NCBI RefSeq assembly: GCF_014705705.1
Contig: NZ_JACXLD010000008.1
Coordinates: forward strand, 41,410-105,409
DNA length: 64,000 bases
Origin: Spongiibacter pelagi
GTDB lineage: Bacteria > Pseudomonadota > Gammaproteobacteria > Pseudomonadales > Spongiibacteraceae
Direction of reading: 5' to 3'
Part shown: piece by piece, positions 19,934-29,989 of the stretch
How the letters are laid out: each line of letters starts with the position of its first letter
Numbering within the stretch: position 1 is the first letter of the stretch
Notes under the pieces: generated by a model
What the model was told of the DNA's origin: nothing
Database searches by the model: none
Seen by the model: only the letters and a program-made list of their open reading frames with translations
Program-made: the position numbers and the translations under genes

Positions 19934-20851
19934 TTAATCGGAGGATTTAGAAGGTTTAGCGGGCTTCATATACTGCCCGAGGAAATGTTCATCGCGCGCG
20001 GTTTTAGCGCGATCGAAAATCGTAAGAATCTGCTCGCCCTGCTCATCGGCAATTGCCGTTCTGACCATCGCCAAATGCTGGCTGAATTTATCGATACCCG
20101 CCAGCACCGCCGCTTTATTGGCCAGCACAATATCGTGCCACATTTGCGGATCGCTGGACGCAATACGGGTGAAGTCACGAAAGCCGCCCGCCGCAAAACG
20201 AAAAATATCCGCCGCCGCACCCTCAGCCGCCAAGGCATCAACAAGGGTATAAGCCAAAACATGGGGTAAGTGACTGGTTGCCGCCAACACCGCGTCGTGC
20301 TGGGCCACGTCCATCTCGACCACTTCGGCACCGGCGCACTGCCACATGGCATTAACCAAGGCGACTGCCTCGGGATTATTTGAGGCGAGCGGCGTCAAAA
20401 TCACGCGATGATCGACAAATAAATCGGTACGCGCCGCATCCACGCCACTTTGTTCAGAGCCGGCAATAGGATGGCCCAGCACAAAATTTTCCGGCAGGTG
20501 ACCAAACACCCGCTCAGCCGCTGAGAGAATATTGCCCTTAACACTGGCGACATCGGTGAGCACGGTATCGCCACTGAGCAAGGGCTCTAAATCACGCAAT
20601 ACGGACTCAGCCACCAAGGTTGGCGTACAGATCACCACCACAGTGGCATCTTTAACCGCCTCAGCTAAATCCAATGTCCAGCTATCAATAACACCGAGTT
20701 CAAGACCGCGCTCCAAGGAGGGACTACGCCGCCCCCAGCCACAGACATGCTCCACCAGATTATTGGCCTTGAGCGCCCGCGCCAGCGAGCCACCCATCAA
20801 ACCGAGACCGAGAATGGTCAGCTTGGCAATTTTCTGGCGTTCAGAAATCAC
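19934..20851 (-). CDS. tyrA: Prephenate dehydrogenase
   Basis: This 305-residue NAD-dependent prephenate dehydrogenase acts in the tyrosine branch. The Rossmann motif GLGLMGGSLARAL is at residues 15-27, GHPIAGSEQSG holds catalytic residues, and the helical C-terminal half contains ATSHLPHVLAY. There is no chorismate mutase domain and no ACT domain. It begins at a GTG that overlaps the hisC stop by four bases. Located between hisC and aroA, it corresponds to the TyrA half of the Pseudomonas TyrA-AroA fusion. Confidence 0.93.
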   Translation of the reverse strand: MISERQKIAKLTILGLGLMGGSLARALKANNLVEHVCGWGRRSPSLERGLELGVIDSWTLDLAEAVKDATVVVICTPTLVAESVLRDLEPLLSGDTVLTDVASVKGNILSAAERVFGHLPENFVLGHPIAGSEQSGVDAARTDLFVDHRVILTPLASNNPEAVALVNAMWQCAGAEVVEMDVAQHDAVLAATSHLPHVLAYTLVDALAAEGAAADIFRFAAGGFRDFTRIASSDPQMWHDIVLANKAAVLAGIDKFSQHLAMVRTAIADEQGEQILTIFDRAKTARDEHFLGQYMKPAKPSKSSD

Positions 20852-21987
20852 GCGCTGCCACCACTGCCGAGTTCAGCCAACACTTCCTTCAAGGCCTGCA
20901 AACAACGCTGATTTTCCTGCTCTAAGCCCACCGAAATACGCAGGTGGTTCGGCATTTGATAAACGCCGACCGGGCGAGTAATCACGCCTTTTTTAAGCAG
21001 CGCGTTGTAATAACTCATGGCACCGGCAGGATCGTTACCCACCGGCATCTCGACCGCAATAAAATTACCCACCGAGGGAATAAAATCCAAACCCAGTTCG
21101 GCAAAGCCTGCCGCCAGTTGTTTGAGTCCGGCTTGATTAGTTTTTAGCGAGCGGCGCAGAAAATCCACGTCGTTGTACGCCGCTTGCGCCGCCGCTAGGG
21201 CCGGCAGATTAACATTGAACGGAGCGCGAATACGGTTAAGCAAATCAGCAATTTGGGGATGACTAATTGAATAGCCAATGCGCAATCCCGCCAAGCCATA
21301 GGCCTTGGAAAAAGTGCGGGTTACCACCAAATTCGCGAAATCCTGCAACAGGGTGACGCCGTCGGGGTACTCGCCCTCGCCCACATATTCAAAATAGGCT
21401 TCGTCCAAAACCACCACCACGGTTTCAGGGACTTTTTTAAGAAAAGCCTCCAGCTCCGCCTTTTTCAGCCAAGTGCCGGTAGGGTTATTGGGGTTGGCGA
21501 TAAAGACCAAGCGGGTTTTATCGGTAATTGCCGCCGCCATCGCCTCAAGATCGTGGCCCCAGTCCCTTGCCGGAACCACAATGGCTTGCGCCCCCTGCGC
21601 CTGAATAGCAATGGGATACACCACAAAACCGTGCTGGGAATATAAACCTGCGCTGTCGGCATCGAGAAACACCCGCGCCAGCAGATCGAGAATATCGTTG
21701 GAGCCATTGCCGAGGGTAATTTGTTCGGGTTCGACTTCCAAACTTTCCGCCAAGCAGCGTTTGAGTTCATAGCCACTGGCATCCGGGTAGAGATGCAGCT
21801 TATTTCCCACTTGCTGGTAGGCTTTCAACGCCAGTGGCGACACGCCCAAGGGATTTTCATTGCTGGCCAGTTTGACCACATCTTTCAGACCGAGCTCGCG
21901 CTCCAGCTCCTCAATGGGCTTACCAGGCTGGTATGGAGACAAGCCCTGAACCCCATCGTTGGCGAGATCGATAAAATCACACTGCAT
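20848..21987 (-). CDS. hisC: Histidinol-phosphate aminotransferase
   Basis: This PLP-dependent fold-type I aminotransferase has 379 residues. Seen in order are SNENPLGVSP, GNGSNDILDLLARVF, ANPNNPTGTWLKK, VVLDEAYFEYV, TRTFSKAYGLAGLRIGY with the Schiff-base lysine, and a C-terminal MPNHLRISVGLEQEN. Inside an aromatic amino acid operon this HisC2-type enzyme probably also transaminates aromatic keto acids, as proposed for the Pseudomonas copy. The start is ATG at 21987. It overlaps tyrA. Confidence 0.93.
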   Translation of the reverse strand: MQCDFIDLANDGVQGLSPYQPGKPIEELERELGLKDVVKLASNENPLGVSPLALKAYQQVGNKLHLYPDASGYELKRCLAESLEVEPEQITLGNGSNDILDLLARVFLDADSAGLYSQHGFVVYPIAIQAQGAQAIVVPARDWGHDLEAMAAAITDKTRLVFIANPNNPTGTWLKKAELEAFLKKVPETVVVVLDEAYFEYVGEGEYPDGVTLLQDFANLVVTRTFSKAYGLAGLRIGYSISHPQIADLLNRIRAPFNVNLPALAAAQAAYNDVDFLRRSLKTNQAGLKQLAAGFAELGLDFIPSVGNFIAVEMPVGNDPAGAMSYYNALLKKGVITRPVGVYQMPNHLRISVGLEQENQRCLQALKEVLAELGSGGSA

Positions 21988-22014
21988 TGGCGATCACTCT
22001 TTTATTGCCTATTC

Positions 22015-23163
22015 CTAGAGGGCGGCCTTGGGATAGGAGCCCAGAATTTTAAACATCACGCACTGCTGTTCGATTTGCTGAAGAATCTCGGCAACTTTGG
22101 GATCTTGTTGATGCCCCTCAAATTCCATAAAGAAGACGTAGTTCCAAGGCTCAGTGCGGGAAGGTCGGGTATCAATGCGCGTCAACATCACATTGGCCTG
22201 CTCAAAAGGCTCAAGCAGATGAAACAAAGCACCGGGGCGGTTGTGGGCGGAAACCACTATCGAGGTTTTATCGCGACCACTGGCAGCCACATCCTCCCGG
22301 CCAATCACCAAGAAGCGCGTGGTATTGTCAGGCTGATCTTCAATATCACTGGCCAGCTTGCTCAAACCGTATTGATTGGCGGCCAAATCACCGGCAATCG
22401 CCGCAGTTGCCGGATCTTGCGAAGCCATCCGCGCCGCTTCGCCATTGCTGCTCACCGCAACCCGTTCAATTTTTGGGAAGTTTGCATCCAACCAGCGGCG
22501 ACTCTGGGCCAGCGCTTGCTGATGGGCGCAGATACGCTTAACGCCTTCGCCACCACCCTGCGCCACCAGTAAATTCAGCCGCACGCGTAACTCCGCTTCG
22601 CCACAGATTTTCAGGCGGGAATTCATAAAAGCGTCAAGTGTGTGAGAAACCATACCCTCGGTAGAGTTCTCAACCGGCACCACACCGTAATTGCACTGCC
22701 CCGATTCAACCTGAGCAAAAACCGCATCAATCGTCGCCTGCGGAACACTAATCACCGACGCCCCAAAATGTTTCAAGGCGGCGGCCTGCGTGAAAGTTCC
22801 CTCCGGGCCGAGATAAGCCACTTCCATCGGCTTTTCCAGCGCCAGACAGGCCGACATGATTTCCCGAAAAATATAGGCGACGGTGTCATCAGCCAAGGGG
22901 CCATTATTGGCCTTCTTAACTCGCTCCAGCACCTGCGCTTCGCGTTCGGGACGATAGAACAATAATTGCTGAGCACTACTGCTATCGCTACCCGATTCAA
23001 ATTTTTGGGCTTGTTCAAACTCGCGCTGTTTCACCACAGCAACCTGCTGGGCGCAGCTGGCACGCTGGTTTAGCAGGCTGTGAATTTGAGTATCGATACT
23101 GTCGATCTGCTGACGCAGATCATCCAGCGATACCGAATCAGTCTTAGGCGGTTCTTTGGGCAT
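22015..23163 (-). CDS. pheA: Bifunctional chorismate mutase/prephenate dehydratase (P-protein)
   Basis: PheA converts chorismate to phenylpyruvate. An AroQ-type chorismate mutase helix bundle (residues 12-110) is followed by prephenate dehydratase, which starts EVAYLGPEGTFTQAAALKHFG and includes VPVENSTEGMVSHTLD and TTRFLVIGRE. A C-terminal ACT domain (about 290-375) with the GALFHLLEPF and ESR-like region gives phenylalanine feedback control. A Ser/Gln-rich insertion of about 15 residues (near FESGSDSSSAQQLL) sits in the loop before FYRPEREAQVL. Total length is 382 residues. Confidence 0.96.
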   Translation of the reverse strand: MPKEPPKTDSVSLDDLRQQIDSIDTQIHSLLNQRASCAQQVAVVKQREFEQAQKFESGSDSSSAQQLLFYRPEREAQVLERVKKANNGPLADDTVAYIFREIMSACLALEKPMEVAYLGPEGTFTQAAALKHFGASVISVPQATIDAVFAQVESGQCNYGVVPVENSTEGMVSHTLDAFMNSRLKICGEAELRVRLNLLVAQGGGEGVKRICAHQQALAQSRRWLDANFPKIERVAVSSNGEAARMASQDPATAAIAGDLAANQYGLSKLASDIEDQPDNTTRFLVIGREDVAASGRDKTSIVVSAHNRPGALFHLLEPFEQANVMLTRIDTRPSRTEPWNYVFFMEFEGHQQDPKVAEILQQIEQQCVMFKILGSYPKAAL

Positions 23164-23184
23164 AAGTGTTCTCTGTCCTCAGAC

Positions 23185-24264
23185 TTAGCCGTTGCGCTGG
23201 GCGAAATCCTGCATATAGGCAATCAGCGCGTCTACCGCCTCTTCTGGCACCGCATTGTAGATACTGGCGCGCATACCACCCACAGAACGGTGACCCTTAA
23301 GGTTCAGCAAGCCCGCCTCATCGGCACCGGCGAGGAAGGCCTTGTCCAAAGCGTCATCAGCCAGCACAAAAGGCACATTCATCAAGGAGCGACTGGCCAC
23401 TTCTACAGGGTTGCGATAGAAACCGCTATTGTCGATATAACCGTAGAGTTTCTCTGCCTTGCGACGGTTAATCACTTCCATGGCCTGCAAGCCCCCTTGG
23501 CCTTTCAGCCACTTAAATACCAAGCCAGCCAGATACCAGGCCAGAGTTGGCGGCGTGTTGTACATAGAATCATTGTCGGCGGCGGTTTTGTAATCCAGCA
23601 TGGTCGGCGTAATGCCTTGCGCCTTGCCAAGCAGGTCGCGACGAACGATAACAATGGTCAAACCGGCAGGGCCGATATTTTTCTGGGCACCAGCGTAGAT
23701 AAGGCCAAATTGGTTTACATCTACAGGGCGCGACAAAATAGTCGAAGACATATCCGCTACCAGCGGCGCTTTTACTTCGGGGGTCCAGAAGAACTCAACA
23801 CCACCAATGGTTTCATTCGGCGTGTAGTGAACATAGGCTGCATTATCACTGAGCTGCCAGCTATCGAAAGCCGGAATGGTGCTGAAATTGCTCGCTTCAG
23901 CGCTGGCCGCCACATTTACGTTAACGTAGCGCTTGGCTTCTTTAATCGCTTTTTTAGACCATTCCCCGGTATTGATGTAGTCCGCCGTTTGATCTGCCGC
24001 AGCCAGATTCAATGGAATCGAAGCAAATTGGGTGCTAGCACCGCCCTGTAGAAACAACACCGCGTAGTCATCGGAAATTCCCATCAGCTCACGCAAATCA
24101 GCTTCGGCCTGTTCGGCAATGCCGACCATCTCCGGGCTACGGTGGCTCATTTCCATGACCGACAATCCGTGCCCCTGCCAATCCAGCATCTCTTCGCGAG
24201 CTTGCTGCAAAACAACTTCGGGAATGGCCGCGGGGCCAGCACAGAAATTAAAACGACGAGACAT
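23185..24264 (-). CDS. serC: Phosphoserine aminotransferase
   Basis: SerC transaminates 3-phosphohydroxypyruvate in serine synthesis and also acts in pyridoxal phosphate synthesis. The 359-residue sequence begins with NFCAGPAAIPEVVL. It has LFLQGGASTQFASIPLNL for cofactor binding and YAGAQKNIGPAGLTIVIVR with the PLP lysine. The C terminus has HRSVGGMRASIYNAVPEEAVDALI. It lies between gyrA and pheA in the usual gammaproteobacterial order, 22 bases ahead of pheA. Confidence 0.96.
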   Translation of the reverse strand: MSRRFNFCAGPAAIPEVVLQQAREEMLDWQGHGLSVMEMSHRSPEMVGIAEQAEADLRELMGISDDYAVLFLQGGASTQFASIPLNLAAADQTADYINTGEWSKKAIKEAKRYVNVNVAASAEASNFSTIPAFDSWQLSDNAAYVHYTPNETIGGVEFFWTPEVKAPLVADMSSTILSRPVDVNQFGLIYAGAQKNIGPAGLTIVIVRRDLLGKAQGITPTMLDYKTAADNDSMYNTPPTLAWYLAGLVFKWLKGQGGLQAMEVINRRKAEKLYGYIDNSGFYRNPVEVASRSLMNVPFVLADDALDKAFLAGADEAGLLNLKGHRSVGGMRASIYNAVPEEAVDALIAYMQDFAQRNG

Positions 24265-24303
24265 TCTATAACTCCAATAAAACCAGTCAGTTATGACTAT
24301 TAC

Positions 24304-26970
24304 TTAATCTAAATCAGTATCTGCTTGCGGCGCTTCATCACCACCAGTAGTCGGGGCCTCTGGCGCGGGAATTTGCCCCTCTTGACCTTCAGGCATCTCA
24401 CCTTCTGCAATTTCGCCTTCAGCCAATTCGCCCTCGGCAACATCATTTTCAGCAACGCGCTGTACGCCTACCAAGTGCTCTTCATCGCGCAGACGAATCA
24501 CGCGCACACCCTGAGTGTTTCGGCCAGACTGAGAAACCTCGCTAGTACGGGTACGCACCAAGGTGCCTTGATCGGTAATCAGCATCAGGTCATCGCCTTC
24601 GAAAACCTGAACCGCACCTACCAAGCTACCGTTACGCTCGCTCATGGTCATGGCGATTACACCGCGGTTACCTCGACCCTTACAGGGGAAATCTTCAACC
24701 GGGGTGCGCTTACCGTAGCCATTTTCAGAGAGCGTCAGCACTTTGCCGCCCTCTTTCGGAATAATCATGGAGATGACTTGCTGGCCTTCATCCATACGCA
24801 CGCCGCGAACACCGCGCGCGGTACGGCCCATGGCGCGCACATCACCTTCCGCAAAACGGGCAGCTTTGCCGCCGCTGGTCAGCAGCATGACATCGTCGCT
24901 ACCGTGAGTGATTTCTGTACCGATCAAGACATCGCCTTCATCCAACTCAACGGCGCGCAAACCGACACTGCGTGGACGCGAGAATGCCTCCAACGGGGTT
25001 TTCTTAACCGTGCCTTGGGCCGTCGCCATAAAGATGAAGAAGCCTTCGGTATATTCGGAGACCGGCAAAATAGAAGTAATGCGTTCTTCTTCCTCTAGCG
25101 GCAGCAGATTAACCATGGGGCGACCACGGGAATTGCGACCGGCAACCGGAATTTGATAGACCTTGAGCCAGTAAACCTTGCCGATATTGCTGAAGCACAG
25201 AATGGTGTCGTGGGTATTGGCCACCAATAAGTGCTCGACGAAATCCTCTTCCTTCACTGCCGTTGCCGATTTACCCATACCACCACGGCGCTGGGCCTGA
25301 TAGGTATCCAGCGGCTGTGATTTGGCATAACCGCCATGGGAGATGGTTACCACCCGATCCTCTTCAGGAATCAGGTCTTCGTGGGTCAGATCAAGCTGAG
25401 ATGCCACAATCTCGGTACGACGCTCGTCGCCAAAATTGGTGACAACCTCATTCAGCTCTGTGCGAATTACGTCCAGCAACACACTTGGGTTACCCAGAAT
25501 ATTCAGGTACTCGGCAATTTCAGTGAGTTTGACTTGGTATTCTTCCAGCAGTTTTTCGTGCTCAAGCCCGGTCAACTTCTGCAAGCGCAGATCCAAAATG
25601 GCTTGTACTTGTGCTGGCGACAGCCAGTATTGGCCATCACGGAAGCCGAAGTTATCTTCCAGATCATCTGGGCGACAAGCATCTTCACCGGCGCGCTCCA
25701 GCATGGCGCTAACTTCGCCTACCTGCCAGCCGCGACCAATCAAATTATCCTTGGCTTCTTGAGTAGTGGCCGAGGATTTAATAGTGGCAATAACTTCATC
25801 GATATTGGAGATCGCAACCGCCAGACCTTCCAAAACATGACCGCGCTCGCGGGCTTTGCGCAGCAAATAAATGGTACGGCGAGTCACCACTTCACGGCGG
25901 TGACGTACAAAGTATTCCAGCAATTGCTTGAGATTGAGAATGCGCGGCTGATTATCCACCAAGGCCACGATATTGATACCGAACACGCTCTGGAGCTGGG
26001 TTTGGGCGTAAAGGTTGTTCAACACCACCTCGCCGCTTTCGCCGCGCTTCATTTCAATAACGACGCGCAAACCGTCTTTATCAGACTCGTCACGCAGCTC
26101 GGAAATGCCTTCGATCTTCTTTTCTTTAACCAGATCGGCAATTTTCTCGATCAGGCGCGCTTTATTCACCTGATACGGCAGCTCGGTAACGATAATGGTG
26201 TCTTTATTGGTCTTTTCATTGCTGATGACTTCGGCGCGGGCGCGAACGTAAATACGTCCACGACCGGTTTTATACGCCTCAACAATACCGGCGCGACCAT
26301 TGATAATCGCGGCCGTTGGGAAATCGGGGCCCGGAATGTGCTCCATCAGCTCATCAACGGTGATATCGGCATTATCCAGTAGCGCCAAACAGCCATTAAT
26401 GACTTCGGTTAGGTTGTGAGGCGGAATATTGGTCGCCATACCTACCGCGATACCCGAGGAGCCGTTAATCAGCAGGCCGGGCAGCTTGGTTGGCAAAACG
26501 TCGGGAATTTGTTCAGTGCCGTCGTAGTTAGGCACCCAATCAACCGTTTCTTTATCCAGATCCGCCAGCATCTCGTGGGAGATTTTCTGCATACGGATTT
26601 CGGTGTAACGCATGGCTGCCGCGTTATCGCCGTCAATAGAACCGAAGTTACCCTGACCATCAACCAGCATGTAACGCAGCGAGAAAGGCTGCGCCATACG
26701 AACAATGGTGTCGTACACCGCAGAGTCACCGTGAGGGTGGTATTTACCGATAACGTCACCCACCACACGGGCAGATTTCTTATAGGCCTTGTTCCAGTCA
26801 TTACCCAGTTCGCTCATCGCGAACAGCACGCGACGGTGAACCGGCTTGAGACCATCCCGCACGTCTGGCAGAGCCCGGCCAACAATAACGCTCATCGCGT
26901 AATCCAAATAGGATTGCTTGAGTTCGTCTTCGATATTGACCGCTAGAATTTCTTTTGCGTTATCAGCCAT
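24304..26970 (-). CDS. gyrA: DNA gyrase subunit A
   Basis: GyrA is the DNA-cleaving subunit of gyrase. The catalytic tyrosine is Tyr122 in [11 protein letters not shown]. The quinolone-resistance region reads [10 protein letters not shown] with Ser83 and Asp87, the susceptible residues in E. coli numbering. The C-terminal beta-pinwheel carries the GyrA box QRRGGMG. The 888-residue length includes an acidic tail after the last blade with repeated AEGE(L/I/M) units. The gene heads the long leftward operon and is divergent from mtaD. Confidence 0.98.
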   Translation of the reverse strand: MADNAKEILAVNIEDELKQSYLDYAMSVIVGRALPDVRDGLKPVHRRVLFAMSELGNDWNKAYKKSARVVGDVIGKYHPHGDSAVYDTIVRMAQPFSLRYMLVDGQGNFGSIDGDNAAAMRYTEIRMQKISHEMLADLDKETVDWVPNYDGTEQIPDVLPTKLPGLLINGSSGIAVGMATNIPPHNLTEVINGCLALLDNADITVDELMEHIPGPDFPTAAIINGRAGIVEAYKTGRGRIYVRARAEVISNEKTNKDTIIVTELPYQVNKARLIEKIADLVKEKKIEGISELRDESDKDGLRVVIEMKRGESGEVVLNNLYAQTQLQSVFGINIVALVDNQPRILNLKQLLEYFVRHRREVVTRRTIYLLRKARERGHVLEGLAVAISNIDEVIATIKSSATTQEAKDNLIGRGWQVGEVSAMLERAGEDACRPDDLEDNFGFRDGQYWLSPAQVQAILDLRLQKLTGLEHEKLLEEYQVKLTEIAEYLNILGNPSVLLDVIRTELNEVVTNFGDERRTEIVASQLDLTHEDLIPEEDRVVTISHGGYAKSQPLDTYQAQRRGGMGKSATAVKEEDFVEHLLVANTHDTILCFSNIGKVYWLKVYQIPVAGRNSRGRPMVNLLPLEEEERITSILPVSEYTEGFFIFMATAQGTVKKTPLEAFSRPRSVGLRAVELDEGDVLIGTEITHGSDDVMLLTSGGKAARFAEGDVRAMGRTARGVRGVRMDEGQQVISMIIPKEGGKVLTLSENGYGKRTPVEDFPCKGRGNRGVIAMTMSERNGSLVGAVQVFEGDDLMLITDQGTLVRTRTSEVSQSGRNTQGVRVIRLRDEEHLVGVQRVAENDVAEGELAEGEIAEGEMPEGQEGQIPAPEAPTTGGDEAPQADTDLD

Positions 26971-27188
26971 TTACCGCGAGATTCCTTATTCTTTGTCAAC
27001 TGCGCCCGCCGCTTTAATTACTGACGTAACCAGCACCCCAAAAGCGACGAAATAAAACCGCAATATTAACACATGCAGAGTGCACTAAGACAGCATCATT
27101 CGACGTAAAACAAGGGCTTAACTGAGTTAATGCGCCCAGTTAGCACCAGATTTTTACGAAGAATTGGGACAGCTCGCAGCTCGCTCTC

Positions 27189-27194
27189 TATAAT
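27189..27194 (+). promoter_or_regulatory. Candidate -10 element for mtaD operon
   Basis: A perfect TATAAT lies 37 bases upstream of the mtaD start in the gyrA-mtaD divergent gap. The -35 region is weak (TTGGGA at 27164, spacing 19). Confidence 0.45.
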
Positions 27195-27230
27195 GGCGGC
27201 TTCCACCGACAAACAAGATTCAAACGCTGA

Positions 27231-28547
27231 ATGACATCTGCCGATTTATTGATCAACGCCCGCTGGATTTTGCCCGTAACCGAGGGTTTTCCGGTACTGG
27301 AAAATCACAGCTTGGCTATTCGAGAAGGGCAAATTGTCGCCATTCTACCCACCGCCGATGCCGGTGCTATTGATGCCAAAGAAACGCTGGACCTTGAAAA
27401 TCAGCTATTGATGCCCGGCCTGATCAATACCCACGGCCACGCAGCAATGAGCCTGTTCCGTGGCATGGCCGATGACCAACCCCTGCATATTTGGCTTAAC
27501 GACCATATCTGGCCCGCCGAAGGTCGCTGGGTAAATGAAGAATTTGTCGCTGACGGCATTCAATTAGCGATGGCGGAAATGCTGCGCTCCGGCACCACCT
27601 GCTTCAGCGATATGTACTTCTTCCCGGAAACCGCCGCCGAGCAAATTCGCAAAGTCGGCATGCGCGCCCAGCTCAGCTTTCCGATTTTCGACTTCCCCTG
27701 CGCTTGGGGTAGCGGCCCTGAAGATTACTTTCAAAAAGGCTTGGCACTACGCGACAGCTACAAGCACAACGAGCTGATTCAAATCGCCTTTGGCCCCCAT
27801 GCGCCCTATACCGTCAGCGACGAGCCGCTAAGCAAAGTGGCGATGCTAGCCGCCGAGCTAGACGCCAACATCCAGATTCACCTGAATGAAACCGAGCAAG
27901 AAATTCAAGACAGCTTGGCCCAGCATCAACTCTCGCCAGTTCAGCGACTGGAAAAACTAGGGGTACTCGGCCCACGAACCCAGTGTGTACACGTTGCTAA
28001 TCTGAACGACGACGATATCGCCCTGCTCGCCCAGTACAACTGCCACGCTGTCCACTGCCCAGAATCCAATTTAAAATTGGCCAGCGGTTTTAGCCCGGTA
28101 GAAAAAATGCGCCGTGCCGGCATCAACGTCGCCCTCGGCACCGATGGCGCCGCCAGTAATAATGACCTAGACCTGTTTGGCGAACTGCGCAGCGCCGCCC
28201 TGCTGGGCAAGGCCGTGGCAAAAGACGCCGCCGCCGTTCCCGATTATTACGCCATTGAGATGGCAACCATTAATGGTGCCCGTGCATTAGGAATTGATCA
28301 CCTCACCGGCAGCCTCGAAATCGGCAAGCAAGCTGACCTGATCGCCCTAGATATGTCTGCGCTGGAGCAGCAACCGCTGTACTCACCGGTATCGCAATTG
28401 GTTTACACCAATATGGCGAGCCGAGTTCGCCACAGCTGGGTACGCGGCAAAGCGCTGCTTAAGGATGGCCAGCTCACCACGCTCGACATTAACGAAGTGA
28501 TTAAACGCGCCCAATACTGGCAGTCCAACATTTCAAACGCCCAATAA
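27231..28547 (+). CDS. mtaD: 5-methylthioadenosine/S-adenosylhomocysteine deaminase (TRZ/ATZ-type amidohydrolase)
   Basis: This 438-residue amidohydrolase-superfamily enzyme has the metal-binding NTHGHAAMSLFRG motif, FGPHAPYTVSD with a further histidine, IQIHLNETEQEI, and LGTDGAASNNDLDL with the catalytic aspartate. Family members deaminate methylthioadenosine or S-adenosylhomocysteine, and the gene order mtaD-ubiG-mupP-yciK beside gyrA is that of Pseudomonas. It starts at ATG 27231 after a TATAAT box. SAH clearance would fit a link with the UbiG methyltransferase downstream; this is inference from context. Confidence 0.9.
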   Translation: MTSADLLINARWILPVTEGFPVLENHSLAIREGQIVAILPTADAGAIDAKETLDLENQLLMPGLINTHGHAAMSLFRGMADDQPLHIWLNDHIWPAEGRWVNEEFVADGIQLAMAEMLRSGTTCFSDMYFFPETAAEQIRKVGMRAQLSFPIFDFPCAWGSGPEDYFQKGLALRDSYKHNELIQIAFGPHAPYTVSDEPLSKVAMLAAELDANIQIHLNETEQEIQDSLAQHQLSPVQRLEKLGVLGPRTQCVHVANLNDDDIALLAQYNCHAVHCPESNLKLASGFSPVEKMRRAGINVALGTDGAASNNDLDLFGELRSAALLGKAVAKDAAAVPDYYAIEMATINGARALGIDHLTGSLEIGKQADLIALDMSALEQQPLYSPVSQLVYTNMASRVRHSWVRGKALLKDGQLTTLDINEVIKRAQYWQSNISNAQ

Positions 28548-28571
28548 TTATTGATCTTAATGAGTCACCCT

Positions 28572-29288
28572 ATGTCATCAAGCACATTACCCAATGTAGA
28601 CCCCGCTGAAATCGCCAAATTTGAAGAGCTTGCACACCGCTGGTGGGACCGGCACAGCGAATTCAAACCCCTGCACGATATCAATCCACTGCGTGTGAAT
28701 TACATTGATGGCTTTTCACCACTAAACGGTAAAAAAGTGCTGGATGTCGGCTGCGGCGGCGGCATTTTATCCGAGGCCATGGCACAACGCGGCGCCACTG
28801 TGAGCGGCATCGATATGGGTGAAGCCCCCCTGTCTGTTGCCCGATTACACCTTTTAGAATCCGGACTGGAAGTGGATTATCAGCAAATCACCGCTGAAGC
28901 CCTGAGCGAACAACAGCCCGAGCAATATGATGTAGTCACTTGTTTAGAAATGCTGGAACACGTGCCTGATCCCAGCTCGGTGATTCGCGCCTGCGCCAAA
29001 CTCTGCAAGCCCGGTGGCGATATTTATTTTTCCACCATCAACCGCAATCCAAAATCCTTCGCCTTCGCCATTGTTGGCGCGGAATATATTTTGCGCATGC
29101 TGCCCAGAGGTACCCATGAATTTGCCAAATTCATTCGCCCAGCGGAATTATCTAACTGGATTCGCGACGCTGATTTACAACTGCGCCATATGACCGGCTT
29201 GGTCTACAACCCGATTACCAAAAACTATCGCTTAAACGATAACGACGTCGATGTGAACTATATGGTTCATGTTAAAAAGCCGGCGTAA
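28572..29288 (+). CDS. ubiG: Ubiquinone biosynthesis O-methyltransferase UbiG
   Basis: UbiG performs both O-methylations in ubiquinone synthesis. The N terminus [19 protein letters not shown] with [11 protein letters not shown] is diagnostic. The SAM-binding motif [16 protein letters not shown] and the downstream LEHVPDP follow, and the [14 protein letters not shown] segment ends the domain. I prefer the ATG at 28572, about 238 residues; ATG 28560 and TTG 28551 lie in the same frame. It is the second gene of the mtaD operon and is followed after three bases by mupP. Confidence 0.95.
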   Translation: MSSSTLPNVDPAEIAKFEELAHRWWDRHSEFKPLHDINPLRVNYIDGFSPLNGKKVLDVGCGGGILSEAMAQRGATVSGIDMGEAPLSVARLHLLESGLEVDYQQITAEALSEQQPEQYDVVTCLEMLEHVPDPSSVIRACAKLCKPGGDIYFSTINRNPKSFAFAIVGAEYILRMLPRGTHEFAKFIRPAELSNWIRDADLQLRHMTGLVYNPITKNYRLNDNDVDVNYMVHVKKPA

Positions 29289-29291
29289 ACC

Positions 29292-29954
29292 ATGCTTAAA
29301 ACCATACTGTTTGATTTGGATGGCACCTTGCTCGACACCGCCGCCGACTTTACCCGCGTGTTAAACGGCATGCTGGCAGAACATAATCTGCCAGCTCGGC
29401 AATATTCAGAAGTTCGCACACAAGTCTCCAATGGTGCCCGCGCCGTGGTTGAGCTGGGTTTTGGGATTACGCCCGAGCACCCGGATTTTCAAGCTCGGCT
29501 CGAGGCCTTTCTGGATCGCTATGCCGACAATCTCGCGGATGAAACCAGCTTGTTTGAGGGTATGGACACGGTGCTTGCCGAGATTGAACAACGCGGACAG
29601 CAATGGGGCATTGTTACCAATAAACCTTCGCGTTTTACACTACCGCTGCTTGAACAGATAGGCTTGGCGGAGCGCTGCGCCGTTGCGATTTGCCCAGATC
29701 ATGTGACTCATCGCAAACCCCATGCCGAGCCCATTCTATTAGCTTGTAGCCAGCTTAATAGCGCAGTAAGCGAAGGCATTTATATCGGCGATCACCTGCG
29801 CGATATCGAATCCGGTCGCAATGCCGGCATGGCCACCATTGCCTGCCGCTACGGTTATATTGCCGAGGATGAAAATATTGAAGATTGGCAGGCCGATCAC
29901 ATTGTCGACTCCGCCCAAGACCTAGGCACCTTACTGACCCGCCTTTCCGCTTAA
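29292..29954 (+). CDS. mupP: N-acetylmuramic acid 6-phosphate phosphatase MupP (HAD family)
   Basis: This 220-residue HAD-superfamily phosphatase has DLDGTLLDTAADF as motif I, TNKPSRF as motif II, and IGDHLRDIESGRNAGM as motif IV with the acidic pair. Annotations as phosphoglycolate phosphatase are common for this family. Its place between ubiG and yciK is that of the Pseudomonas MupP gene, which dephosphorylates MurNAc-6-phosphate in cell-wall recycling. The partner genes amgK and murU are not in this window, so the functional name rests on synteny. Confidence 0.85.
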   Translation: MLKTILFDLDGTLLDTAADFTRVLNGMLAEHNLPARQYSEVRTQVSNGARAVVELGFGITPEHPDFQARLEAFLDRYADNLADETSLFEGMDTVLAEIEQRGQQWGIVTNKPSRFTLPLLEQIGLAERCAVAICPDHVTHRKPHAEPILLACSQLNSAVSEGIYIGDHLRDIESGRNAGMATIACRYGYIAEDENIEDWQADHIVDSAQDLGTLLTRLSA

Positions 29955-29989
29955 TATTTCTGATTACTGTTTATTCAAAAGGACCTAAC

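Noticed and set aside
25336..26382. Long open frame on the plus strand opposite gyrA (348 codons)
   Set aside because: It is antisense to the conserved GyrA coding region, has no ribosome-binding site and no recognisable domain; such frames arise from the codon bias of the real gene.
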